64,000 bases of DNA from Hoplostethus atlanticus (taxonomy: Eukaryota; Chordata; Actinopteri; Trachichthyiformes; Trachichthyidae): assembly GCA_034670405.1 (NCBI GenBank), contig JAXDDX010000070.1, positions 1,808,001-1,872,000 of the forward strand, in the 5' to 3' direction. A program made the position numbers and the translations under genes. Positions 56,171-64,000 of the stretch are shown one piece after another. The first letter of the stretch is position 1, and each line of letters begins with the position of its first letter. The notes below the pieces were generated by a model. It ran no database searches. It saw only the letters and a list, made by a program, of their open reading frames with translations, and had not been told where the DNA came from.

Positions 56171-57068
56171 GTGTTGGACTTTGTAGTGGTGTAGGCTTTT
56201 GGTTGATTTCTTAGAAAGCTGACGGGGGGCGGGGGGTTGTGGAAGTGTACGGTTTAAAACGGAAGATGGCGATAACGCACCATAAATCAGCAATGAAATA
56301 ATGGCATCTTATCGGCTGGACGGCATTGTCTAATACAATTACCTCCTGAAAGCTGGGCGGGAACATTATTTTCTAGTACTATTTACCACCTGGTGGCTGG
56401 TATACAGTGATAAACTTCTATCTTCCTTATTTCCTACAGGACATGAATGCAGCGTGATGTCTGGTATCAAAATAAAGGACCAGAGAGCGTGCTCGTGCGG
56501 CGCCATCTCAAAATTAACCCATCTGCAAAACTACTACTTGATCGATGTCTATTCCCTTCAGACGGTAACAGCAGCCTCTCGAGCCTCTCAGACGGATTTA
56601 CTGCGGAATTCAACCACCAAACTGCATTTTCAGTGATTACCATTGTTCAAGCTACAACTATGAAAACATATCTTATCCTAAAGATGTTTTCAGGGTCAAG
56701 AAACCAATTTAATCTGAAATTTAAAACCCAGACATTCCTGTCAATTAACAGCAACGGGAGATTTTAAATAATACCAAACATTGAGATGGTAATGAGTTTA
56801 TTAAATGGGATGAAATTCAAACATGTAAAATAACAAAACACCACCGAGTGAAACGTTGTGATAGAAAAATTCTGAATATCAGAGTTTCCACTTTAAATGA
56901 CAAAACATTTCCATAAAAAAAACACATACATGTCTTCATTCATTAGAACTTAGGAAATTTACAGACCATACAGGTGGACTTGGCTGTGAACTTTCACTGA
57001 CCAATGGATACTTTGGTCAAGCCAATTGGTCTAACACACATCGATAAAAAAAGAAGATTGAATGGCCA

Positions 57069-57074
57069 TTTATT
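57069..57074 (-). terminator. snrpa1: Polyadenylation signal candidate of snrpa1
   Basis: TTTATT on the plus strand reads AATAAA on the gene strand about 80 nt after the stop. A further AATAAA lies at 56797-56802. Confidence 0.55.
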
Positions 57075-57149
57075 TAATTTCACTAAATAAACAACATTGT
57101 TAAATGTACGTCAACGCAAATATGAAACTACAAAAGGTTGTCAGGGTAT

Positions 57150-57370
57150 TCACGAGCCATTTACTGGTGGATCCTCATCCATATCTTCCTCATCCTCTTC
57201 TGGCTCTTCTTCCTCCTCCTCCTCCTCCTCCTCCTCCTCTTCACCTTCAGCTTCCTTGTCCATCTCCTCCTCTCCTGCACCTTCGCCCATCTCTGGCTCC
57301 ATCTGTACGACCTCTTTCTCCTCCTCCTCCTCCTCCTCTTCCTCCTCCTCCTCCACCACCACTGTCCCAG
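57150..57370 (-). CDS. snrpa1: snrpa1 exon 9, acidic tail
   Basis: The terminal exon codes residues 237-309 and TGA. It holds two runs of 12-13 Glu encoded mostly by GAG, interrupted by KEVVQMEPEMGEG, and ends DEDPPVNGS. The acceptor is acatatccag. The plus strand therefore shows a CTC/CTT-rich microsatellite. Confidence 0.94.
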
Positions 57371-60300
57371 CTGGATATGTAGTGTAGGGAAAAGAGGGAC
57401 AAAAAAAATAACGGGCTTGTAGAGTGATTTTCTATGAAAGCTTTTGAGAGATTGTCCCGTTGGTCAACTTCGCCCTTAAGCCTTTAAGCCAGGGATGTCA
57501 AACCGTGTGCCATGGAGGGCCGAGAGTATGTAGGTTTTCATTCCAACCGAACACTACACCAGGTGATTTCACTGGTTGAAGGTGTGGTAATCAGTGAAAT
57601 CACCTGCTGTATTCTTGGGTTGGAACGAAAACCTGCATACTCTCGGCCCTCCATGGCACATGGTTTGACACCCCTGCTTTAAGCTATGCTGAGTGACAGC
57701 AGGCTCCATGCTAACACCACTGGTGGTGCAGCACGTAAGTGTTGGTATAGAGTCTGAAATATGGATCAATATCAGCACCACCTCAGACAGAAGTCATCTG
57801 CAAGACATTTGTCTTGTATGTCAAAAGTGTCTGCAGTAACAAGTTGGCTAAGCATCAGTTTTCCTCAATGGGCTCGCTGAGTACATCCTCACAAGGAGGC
57901 TGTCACTCCTCGGGCTGGCTACAATTACAGTTGTCAGGTCACTGTCAATTTTGAGATGACATTTTATGTGATCACATCTCCAGCAGACGCCCTGTCATGC
58001 ATCTGCTGTGGCTGTACTTAAATTTGTCAGCATTTACGCACAAGTCTTCCACGTCTTTAGTCCTTAGAAGCTTATGCAAACCTGTATTCTTTACAAGCTA
58101 GCAGAGTTTATATGGTTGAAATTGCTATAACTAATGCAAAGTGCAACTTTGCCTTTGGTAGCTGTAATGTACTATTATATAGCCTCATATCTCTATTGGT
58201 AAACAAAGCGTAACAAACGTATCAGTTCGAAGTGTTTGCCTGATACTGACCTTGTCTGATATCCCGTCCAGGGATCTGACCAGCCTGGAGCATCCCCTTC
58301 AACCTCTCCACCTCTGCCAACGACGACGCATTAGCGATGGCATTCTGAAACCCCAAAGAAAAATACACACTGATCTAAACCGCCATATGTTTATATTCTA
58401 CGGGATCCTTTTGCATTTAGCAGTTGCAATAGAAATGATAAGGACACTAAGACGTACAGAATTAGAACAGCTGAATGAAAATTCAATGAAGTTACCCAAA
58501 AGCTTATAAGCTTGCTTTAAGCGAGAGGAAAAAAATTCAGATATTTATATACATTTAAAAAAATAAAAATAAAGTATGAATATATAAATAATGATGTGGG
58601 GACATGATTGGGTCATCAGGGCGAAACAAGTAAATCAAGCTACTAATGGACCTTGATGGCCTCCACGTCTGCTTGAGACGGCCCGGTCCTCTTCTTCTCA
58701 GGCTGCACCGCTGCACCAGGGGTGAACCTGGAAACCAACGCACTGCAGTTAGACGACGCAGACAAACACGTGCTCCTCCAGCCTCTCAACCAGTGTAGTA
58801 TCTCAAGTGTAGTATCTTTTCTTGAGTCAAATAAACTGATACAACAAGGCAATGTCCAAAAGACAGCAGTCCTAAGCAACACTGTCTCTGTTTGAAAGGC
58901 TATGGGCTTAACAGTGGAGAAGGCCAATTTTGCTTCTTTTCCCCCCCCCCAGTTCAGATTGTGCAGTATTCGACCAAATGCACCAGTCAGGGTCCAGTGA
59001 TTCTGAGGAGCTGCTGTCCAACAAGGACGTTCGTCTTACGTTTTGGTTCGCTTGGCAATATCCTTTGCAAGCTGGGCACCCCGTTTGCCCTTGAACATTT
59101 TCTCCGCCTCCTGACGCTCCTATGGCGATATATCACACAGTTCAAGGGAAAACGCAATCATTAAACACAGCGAGCCTTTGTCCAAGGGGCGAGGCAGGAC
59201 AGGCAAACACATGCACACTTTCTACAAGGGCTAATACTCCTTTAACAGCCAACATCAATCAATACTGTAATGTTAAAAGGATGTAATAGTCAGTACTATT
59301 GTTTCTGGATAGTTTGCAATACCCACACCCCCTCAGGACTAGAAATACTATATACACTATTTAAAATGAGACTTAATTATAAAGCAACTAGAATATCTAA
59401 AGAAACAGACTAAGGCTTTTCTAAGGCTTCTCCACAATCTTGCCCGTTTGCGCTTACCTTGAGCTTCACCTTCTGGAAGTCAAGCACACGGATCTGAGGG
59501 ATTTTGTTGATGACATAGAGCCTGTAATGTTTCTTGTTCGTAACCGGATTCCTCAACAGGCTGGAAATGAAGGAAACGGTGCACGGTAACAATTAGTCTG
59601 TGCTCAGCGGCATTCCATGGCACACGGCATCTTCACGTGGGGATGCTAATAAAACATACCTGAGGAGGGTTAGTGTCTTCACCGAGGCCAGTGGGTCCAA
59701 ATCACCCTACAGATGAAACAAACACAATAGAGATGCAGAAATGCAAAGCGTGGCTTTCTGCAAACAGCGCAACTCAGACAATTAAGTGAATCTAAACCGT
59801 TGTGCCAAAAATTGAAAGGCACGGGAGAATCAGCCACGGTGATGGTTGCTGTAGCCGACTTACCAGCTCCTGAATGTTGTTGCTTGTGAGAATCAGTTCT
59901 GTCAGACTGGACAGAGCCTGCTCCAGATTTTCACCAATGCGACTGTGCAGAGACAAATACAGAGAACACAAGCATGAAGCATCAAGTTTGAATGCTGGGA
60001 ATATGTCCTAGCCTTTTCACTGTAGGGATAAAAAGGTGTTGCTAAATGTAACTGAGGTTAGCAGTAACTAGCTGAAACTTACCCTGCCATGAAACGTTCC
60101 CAGCCAGAGCCCATTCAAAAATCTGACAATTTAAGGTTGCCCTACCACCCATCAAGCAGCACTTCAACTTTGAGGACTGGATCAAACTGCTTGGTGTATT
60201 TTCATGGGAAAAGATAATCCGGCAAACCAAGTCTAAAGGGATATGATCGTACAGGAATACCCACTGCCTGGTGGATTGTGTGCAGGCCAAATTTACAATC

Positions 60301-61134
60301 ATTAATTTGCCAGATTTGTGGATGCAGTCTGGACATGGGCTTCTTCCCACTGAGAGAGCACAGGGCGTCCAGCCATAACTTACCAAATCCTGTTGTTGTT
60401 CATGAGCAACGTCTTGAGCCTTCTGAGCAGAGGGAAGCCGTCCAGTTTCCGGATCTCATTATCAGAGAAGTCGATGGTGTCAAACTGGTCAAGGGTAGCT
60501 CCGAGGTTTTCAAGTACTGGGATTTTGTAACCTGGAAGGAAGAAGCGTTAAAACTGGCAGAGCAACTTGCAAAACATACAGCTCTTTCTCTGGATACCTT
60601 GTCCGTAAACTAAGCTAACCTCAAGATGAACCGATGCGTCCCGTTCGACTGTAAGGAGAGAAAAACGTGGCAAACGTGCACACATCGTAAAAACAGATGT
60701 AAGTCGTTGGGTAAACGTTAACTTCGCCATGCATCTAGTCGAACAAGCAGCCGTTTTTTCAATTAGTTATTAGTATTGGTTCTCCTGTTATTCCCACAAT
60801 AGTCTTCCACCAAAATAGGGTTGAGACAATATTGAGCGTTCAAATGTATAGATTTTAGATTCCGTTTTACAGTATATGTGTGCCGACACCAGAAGACACT
60901 AAAGGTTCACAAAAATAAGTTCTGTAAGTCAGGGAACGGTAAATATCTTGCTTTTTGAACGGCGTCATTTCTCTCCATACAAGACAGAACGTCTCGCGCC
61001 AGGGTGAAGCTAATCTCTGCTAACCGGCTAGCCGCGATGGAAGTTTACTAACCTCGGAGATCCAGCTCTCTGTCTCTCACGGGGTTTGTATACTGAGCAG
61101 CCTGCTCAATCAGCTCGGCCGACAACTTCACCAT
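57150..61134 (-). CDS. snrpa1: U2 small nuclear ribonucleoprotein A' (whole coding span, 9 exons)
   Basis: The exons 61134-61053, 60531-60384, 59942-59864, 59706-59660, 59560-59458, 59119-59040, 58727-58652, 58344-58251 and 57370-57150 join to 930 nt, 309 residues plus TGA. The protein is the leucine-rich-repeat partner of U2-B'' that binds U2 snRNA stem-loop IV in the nucleus. The first 160 residues are nearly collinear with human SNRPA1: MVKLSAELIEQAAQYTNPVR, DFSDNEIRKLDGFPLLRR, LTELILTSNNI, LRNPVTNKKHYRLYV. The linker then shows ERQEAEKMFKGKRGAQLAKD and NAIANASSLAEVERLKG. All introns are GT-AG and phases agree. The odd part is the C-terminal exon: about 60% Glu/Asp over 73 residues, ending PPVNGS, which makes the protein some 54 residues longer than the 255-aa human form. 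Confidence 0.97.
57201..57360. repeat. snrpa1: CTC/CTT trinucleotide tracts inside snrpa1 exon 9
   Basis: Two coding trinucleotide tracts (plus-strand CTC with some CTT) encode the Glu runs. Occasional GAA codons interrupt the GAG runs, which would stabilise them. Confidence 0.9.
57490..57676. mobile_element. hAT MITE with 8-bp target duplication, in snrpa1 intron 8
   Basis: The 187-bp element is almost one long hairpin: the left arm CAGGGATGTCAAACCGTGTG then CCATGGAGGGCCGAGAGTAT pairs with the right arm. It is flanked by the perfect direct repeat CTTTAAGC at 57,482-57,489 and 57,677-57,684. The ends and 8-bp duplication are diagnostic of hAT insertion. There is no coding sequence. Confidence 0.88.
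58251..58344 (-). CDS. snrpa1: snrpa1 exon 8
   Basis: The exon codes NAIANASSLAEVERLKGMLQ then AGQIPGRDIRQ and one base of Gly237. The acceptor is gggtttcag and the donor is CAAG|GTCAGT. Confidence 0.95.
58652..58727 (-). CDS. snrpa1: snrpa1 exon 7
   Basis: The exon completes Thr180 and codes FTPGAAVQPEKKRTGPSQAD then VEAIK. The acceptor is tttccag and the donor is AAG|GTCCAT, a weaker site than the others, so the junction is placed by homology to the VEAIK-NAIANAS boundary. Confidence 0.92.
59040..59119 (-). CDS. snrpa1: snrpa1 exon 6
   Basis: The exon codes ERQEAEKMFKGKRGAQLAKD, then IAKRTK and two bases of Thr. The acceptor is cgccatag and the donor is AAAAC|GTAAGA. Confidence 0.95.
59458..59560 (-). 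CDS. snrpa1: snrpa1 exon 5
   Basis: The exon codes SLLRNPVTNKKHYRLYVINK and IPQIRVLDFQKVKLK, the LRR-capping motif typical of U2A'. The acceptor is catttccag and the donor is CTCAAG|GTAAGC. Confidence 0.96.
59660..59706 (-). CDS. snrpa1: snrpa1 exon 4
   Basis: This short 47-nt exon codes GDLDPLASVKTLTLL and two bases of the next residue. The acceptor is catctgtag and the donor is CTCAG|GTATGT. Confidence 0.95.
59864..59942 (-). CDS. snrpa1: snrpa1 exon 3
   Basis: The exon codes (C)RIGENLEQALSSLTELILTS and NNIQEL, the next leucine-rich repeat. The acceptor is ctgcacag and the donor is GAGCTG|GTAAGT. Confidence 0.95.
60384..60531 (-). CDS. snrpa1: snrpa1 exon 2
   Basis: The exon codes the first leucine-rich repeats, YKIPVLENLGATLDQF and DFSDNEIRKLDGFPLLRR through MNNNRI. 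The acceptor is ccttccag and the donor is ATTTG|GTAAGT, splitting the Cys codon after TG. Confidence 0.96.
60655..61010 (+). repeat. Unnamed repeat R, copy C, in snrpa1 intron 1
   Basis: It contains GGCAAACGTGCACACATCGT, CCTGTTATTCCCACAATAGT, AATAAGTTCTGTAAG and ACGGCGTCATTTCTCTCCAT, in copy-A order. It ends about 45 bp from exon 1. A related piece (ATTCAAAAATCTGACAATTT) lies at 60,107-60,128 in intron 2. Confidence 0.45.
61053..61134 (-). CDS. snrpa1: snrpa1 exon 1 (coding part)
   Basis: The exon codes residues 1-27 plus one base of Gly28. The start ATG (61134-61132) begins the invariant MVKL...ELIEQAAQYTN cap of the LRR domain. The donor is CCGAG|GTTAGT. Confidence 0.96.
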
Positions 61135-61230
61135 GTCGAGGTCAAAAACAGAAGTTAGCAACTTTCTTTATTCATAAAGCAAAAACGGCCCTAGAGTTTC
61201 TCAACACGCTGCCGCCCGGAAGAAAGCCTA
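61135..61230 (-). promoter_or_regulatory. snrpa1: snrpa1 5' leader / core promoter region with ETS-type site
   Basis: About 80 nt upstream of the ATG, on the gene strand, lies CTTCCGGG (61222-61215), an ETS-family consensus common in housekeeping splicing-factor promoters, followed by a GC-rich GCGGCAGCG. No TATA box is seen. The transcription start is not fixed. Confidence 0.45.
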
Positions 61231-63250
61231 CAGTCTGTCTGTGGTGAAAGAAATAAGCTTTATTTGTGTTGGCGCCCTCTAAGGTGTGGAGGACGACAGG
61301 CACAAAACCTGACAAATAATTAAATAAACAAACAAACTGCTAACATCGGAGATTCACAAATACAAATTAAATACATGTATACTTGATTCATATATTTATT
61401 TTAATTTATTTTTCCTTCAGCATAGCCTGTGTATTTACTGTAACTCATAGAGCTAGTATAAAAAACAGACAACCAAGGCACTCTTCACTTAAAATTAAAA
61501 TACCTTGATTGATGTGGCATAGCACTATTTGACATTAAAAACTCTAAAATCATTCTAGTGTATATAGCATAGTATTGTCTGTCTTGTTATTTCCTTTACT
61601 TCTATTATTTTCTTTCTTTTATTTTGTAACTCTGGTTTCAAAAAGTATAAATACATAGATAGTATAGTTATGAGTATAGTAAACACAAGATTTACTTACT
61701 TACTGGTTCATTTGTTTATGTGTGTGTGAATTGTGGCAGACAGGGGTACCTGCCACAGAGAGACTGTAGAAAAGGACTACATTCCCCAGCTGAGAGCAGC
61801 CAGTCGGCCATCTTGCCCCAGTTGAGGGGCGTTGCCAATCGGCTCCCACCTGGCTGACTGGTACTTTTCAGAGTGGATTCTACTGTCCAACAAATTTGAT
61901 TTCTGAAGATGTCATGTCATGTCAAACACTTGAAGGTGGCTTGGCACAGGCGAGTGATGGCTAGAGGTCTGTGACACCTTGCCTGCTTTTTCATGTGGCA
62001 TGACAGGCTGGGAACTGTCCAGTTAGCTGCTATAATGAATACAGAGATTGACTCACTAGTTGGAGCTATATGGACGGGTGAAGGGAAAATAAATTGAAAT
62101 GTGACAGTAAATGACTAATTGATTTATTTCCACTTTTCTCTGTGCATTTACTAATAGTTTAAACTGATAATGATTTAAAGAGCTGCTCTCTGGGTGATTG
62201 CTAATAAAATTGTAGACTTCTTACTGTGATGACAGCAGATCTCAGCAGATAGCCTATTCAGAGGGTTAGGGTAAAGTCTTAAAGTGGTAAGTTTCTTTTT
62301 TTTGTTTTAGATTTGTCTCCATCTTTGTCTCTCAGCCTCACTCTGGTGTTCCTCACTGGATCACCTGTCAATCAAACAGTGTGTCCTCCTGTACTGTGAC
62401 GTCTTCCTCCTTGGATTTTCTGTTGATGAAGTTCCTGTAGGTGGCGCTCTTTTCTTTGTCTGTTCAGCCATAGTGGCTATCATTGCTCATGCTAACTACC
62501 CAGTTCTTCTTCTATTGATTCCAAACCAATCGGAACTGTAAAAACGCATCACATCCTGTGTGCCAGAGGACAGATGATAATGATAGAGTAGCAAAACAGA
62601 AATTTATTTAGATGAAAATGTCACATATTATTTCTTCAGGTAGTTGACATGAGTTGATGAGTTGAACTGTTGGATTTTTGACTCATGCGCCAGATGAGTT
62701 GGATTTCTATCTGCTGGCCTGATCGAAGCCTCTTGCAGTGCAGAACCTCAGTGCAATCCTCGCAGCATTGTTTACCTGACATTGCTCTTTACTCTCAGAA
62801 TAGCCTCTTGCCCTGTCTGTCTCATTGCTGGGAGGAAGGGGGGGCGGGGGGGTTGTTTGCTGTGTGATGCCGTGCCTTTTCTTATTTTCCAGAAGTGATG
62901 GTTTTCTGCACTGCGGTTGTTCTGTGAATTGCTCAGAGGGCATGTTGTCTGTTTGGAGGTTACCAGCCTACACCACCAACCACCAATGTACAACTCGTCA
63001 AGTTTATGTGTGTGTAAAAAAGCTGATCAGGAGCAACCGAAGCCAACCGAAAACTACAATCATGGCGTCTTGGTGAATATAACAGACAAAAAACACATAG
63101 TATTGACATGAGAATCAAGGCAAGGTGTGACACTCTCCATTCCTTAAGCCTTTTTATTTAGTTTGTATTATAATACAGAGCAAATATCAAACATGCAGAC
63201 GTTTATTTGGAAGCTTTATCTAAAAAGCCTGTTGGTTTTCATTCCAGTCA
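61231..63250. other. Spacer upstream of snrpa1
   Basis: Human synteny predicts pcsk6 next, with its 3' end facing snrpa1. I could not find any proprotein convertase C-terminal (Cys-rich or PLAC-like) exon here. It is AT-rich with no clear repeats. Confidence 0.4.
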
Positions 63251-63420
63251 CATATCCCTGTGATGGACTGGAGACTTGTCCACCCAATGCATGCTGGGAG
63301 AGAGTCCAGCCCCGCCAGTCACCCATGCTGGCTTGCTATAAACCCCTGAACCACCTAAAATTACATCATATCTTTCAACTTCACATCTACGCTTAACTGG
63401 ATGTGATGGATGGATTTTTC
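63251..63420 (+). repeat. Fragment of a non-LTR retroelement or SINE 3' tail
   Basis: CCCTGTGATGGACTGGAGAC then TTGTCC, GCATGCTGGGAGAGAGTCCA then GCCCCGCCAG, and a closing GATGTGATGGATGGATTTTT follow the order of a very common fish retroelement tail. It is degenerate and short. Confidence 0.5.
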
Positions 63421-63799
63421 TCACGGGTTCTGCACTTCCCGAGGTTAGCCGTCTACCCTTAAAGTCACTCGAAACCCTCTGCACCTTTTTGGCCAGTTTT
63501 CTCTCGTTTTTCCTCCTTCAGACTTCAGGCTGCGAGTGGGAGATAGCCTCCATGACATAGATAACCTTCTGTACCCATGCAGGTGCCCCGCTGGTCCAAC
63601 GCCTCCTCACTGCCTCACCAGCACAACTGCTGTTCAGTATTCCGCCTCCATCCCTGAACGCTTCCCGTGGTCTCGTCGTCTTCAGATGTGAATCTGCTTT
63701 GAGGGTTCACCTAGGGATGTGGAACCTTGACTGTGTTCAAACACGGGAGAGATTGTATTGGGGGGGGGGGGTAGTCTGATCACAAGACAACAAATGTAT

Positions 63800-64000
63800 T
63801 GCAGGGATGGATGGCAGTCAAGTTTAAGAGTGAGGGCCAACATTGTTAATGGTGATACATTTAGCAACATCATATAATGAATATAACCAAATGGGAGCAT
63901 GGTGGAGACGATCGGCAGCCTCTATCTCACACCAGTGGTGTTGTTGGTGCTACAATTAAGACCACATTACCCATAAACCCTGTTGCTTTACTGAAGAGGT
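63800..64000 (+). repeat. MITE family 2 copy, cut by the window end
   Basis: The stretch contains GGGAGCATGGTGGAGACGAT then GGCAGCCTCTATCTC, and AAGACCACATTACCCATAAA followed by CCCTGTTGC, in the same order as the other copies. It runs off the end of the window. Confidence 0.5.

Larger units (their letters stand above)
54286..56454. mobile_element. TIR-bounded 2.2-kb element (MITE family 3 ends) enclosing LINE fragments
   Basis: The left tip TGCTGCATTCATCGTCCTGT (GGGAAA follows) is matched by the inverse of the right tip, CGCTGCATTCATGTCCTGTA (GGAAA follows), at 56,429-56,454. The inside holds degraded I-clade LINE fragments, so a LINE probably inserted into a smaller element. A solo family end, TGCTGCATTCACGCCATG, is at 53,284 in selenos intron 2. 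Confidence 0.5.

Noticed and set aside
57097-57422. Ser-, Pro- and Leu-rich plus-strand frames
   Set aside because: They are antisense readings of the snrpa1 Glu tract.
61231-64000. Search for the 3' end of pcsk6
   Set aside because: No Cys-rich or PLAC-like exon with splice sites could be recognised, so it is not annotated.

Overview
The window is nuclear DNA from a vertebrate, almost certainly a ray-finned (teleost) fish. The evidence is spliced genes with GT-AG introns, abundant CA/TG microsatellites, and fish-type repeats (Tc1-like relics, an L2-type LINE tail, an I-clade LINE relic, hAT elements and MITEs). Species cannot be read from the sequence.

Three protein genes can be reconstructed exon by exon, all on the minus strand: chsy1 (chondroitin sulfate synthase 1; 3 exons, 799 aa; 3910-48556), selenos (selenoprotein S; 6 exons, 197 aa with an in-frame UGA for selenocysteine; 51562-54101) and snrpa1 (U2 snRNP A'; 9 exons, 309 aa with a long acidic tail; 57150-61134). 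Human 15q26.3 has the same order and relative orientation (CHSY1-SELENOS-SNRPA1, then PCSK6), so this is a conserved syntenic block. No pcsk6 exon could be recognised in the remaining 2.9 kb.

Layout: 1-2290 is intergenic sequence downstream of chsy1, with one MITE. 2290-3909 is the probable chsy1 3' UTR and 3910-5502 its large last exon. 5503-45636 is a 40-kb intron filled with transposon relics (hAT 13.2-14.0 kb, Tc1 with a nested L2 LINE 15.9-18.2 kb, a second rearranged Tc1 at 42.2-42.8 kb), MITEs, microsatellites, G-rich tandem repeats and some non-repetitive stretches that could be conserved regulatory elements. 45637-48556 holds exons 2 and 1. 49.0-51.0 kb is a spacer with a MITE. 51.1-54.1 kb is selenos with its SECIS element. 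54.3-56.5 kb is a spacer occupied by a TIR-bounded element containing I-clade LINE fragments. 57.1-61.1 kb is snrpa1, and 61.2-64.0 kb is an upstream spacer.

The gene products do unrelated jobs: Golgi glycosaminoglycan polymerisation, ER-associated degradation and redox, and spliceosome assembly. Nothing suggests an operon-like functional link. The points most worth checking are the SECIS/UGA pair in selenos, the TG-repeat splice acceptor of chsy1 exon 2, the expanded acidic tail of snrpa1, and a shared unnamed repeat lying in the first intron of all three genes.
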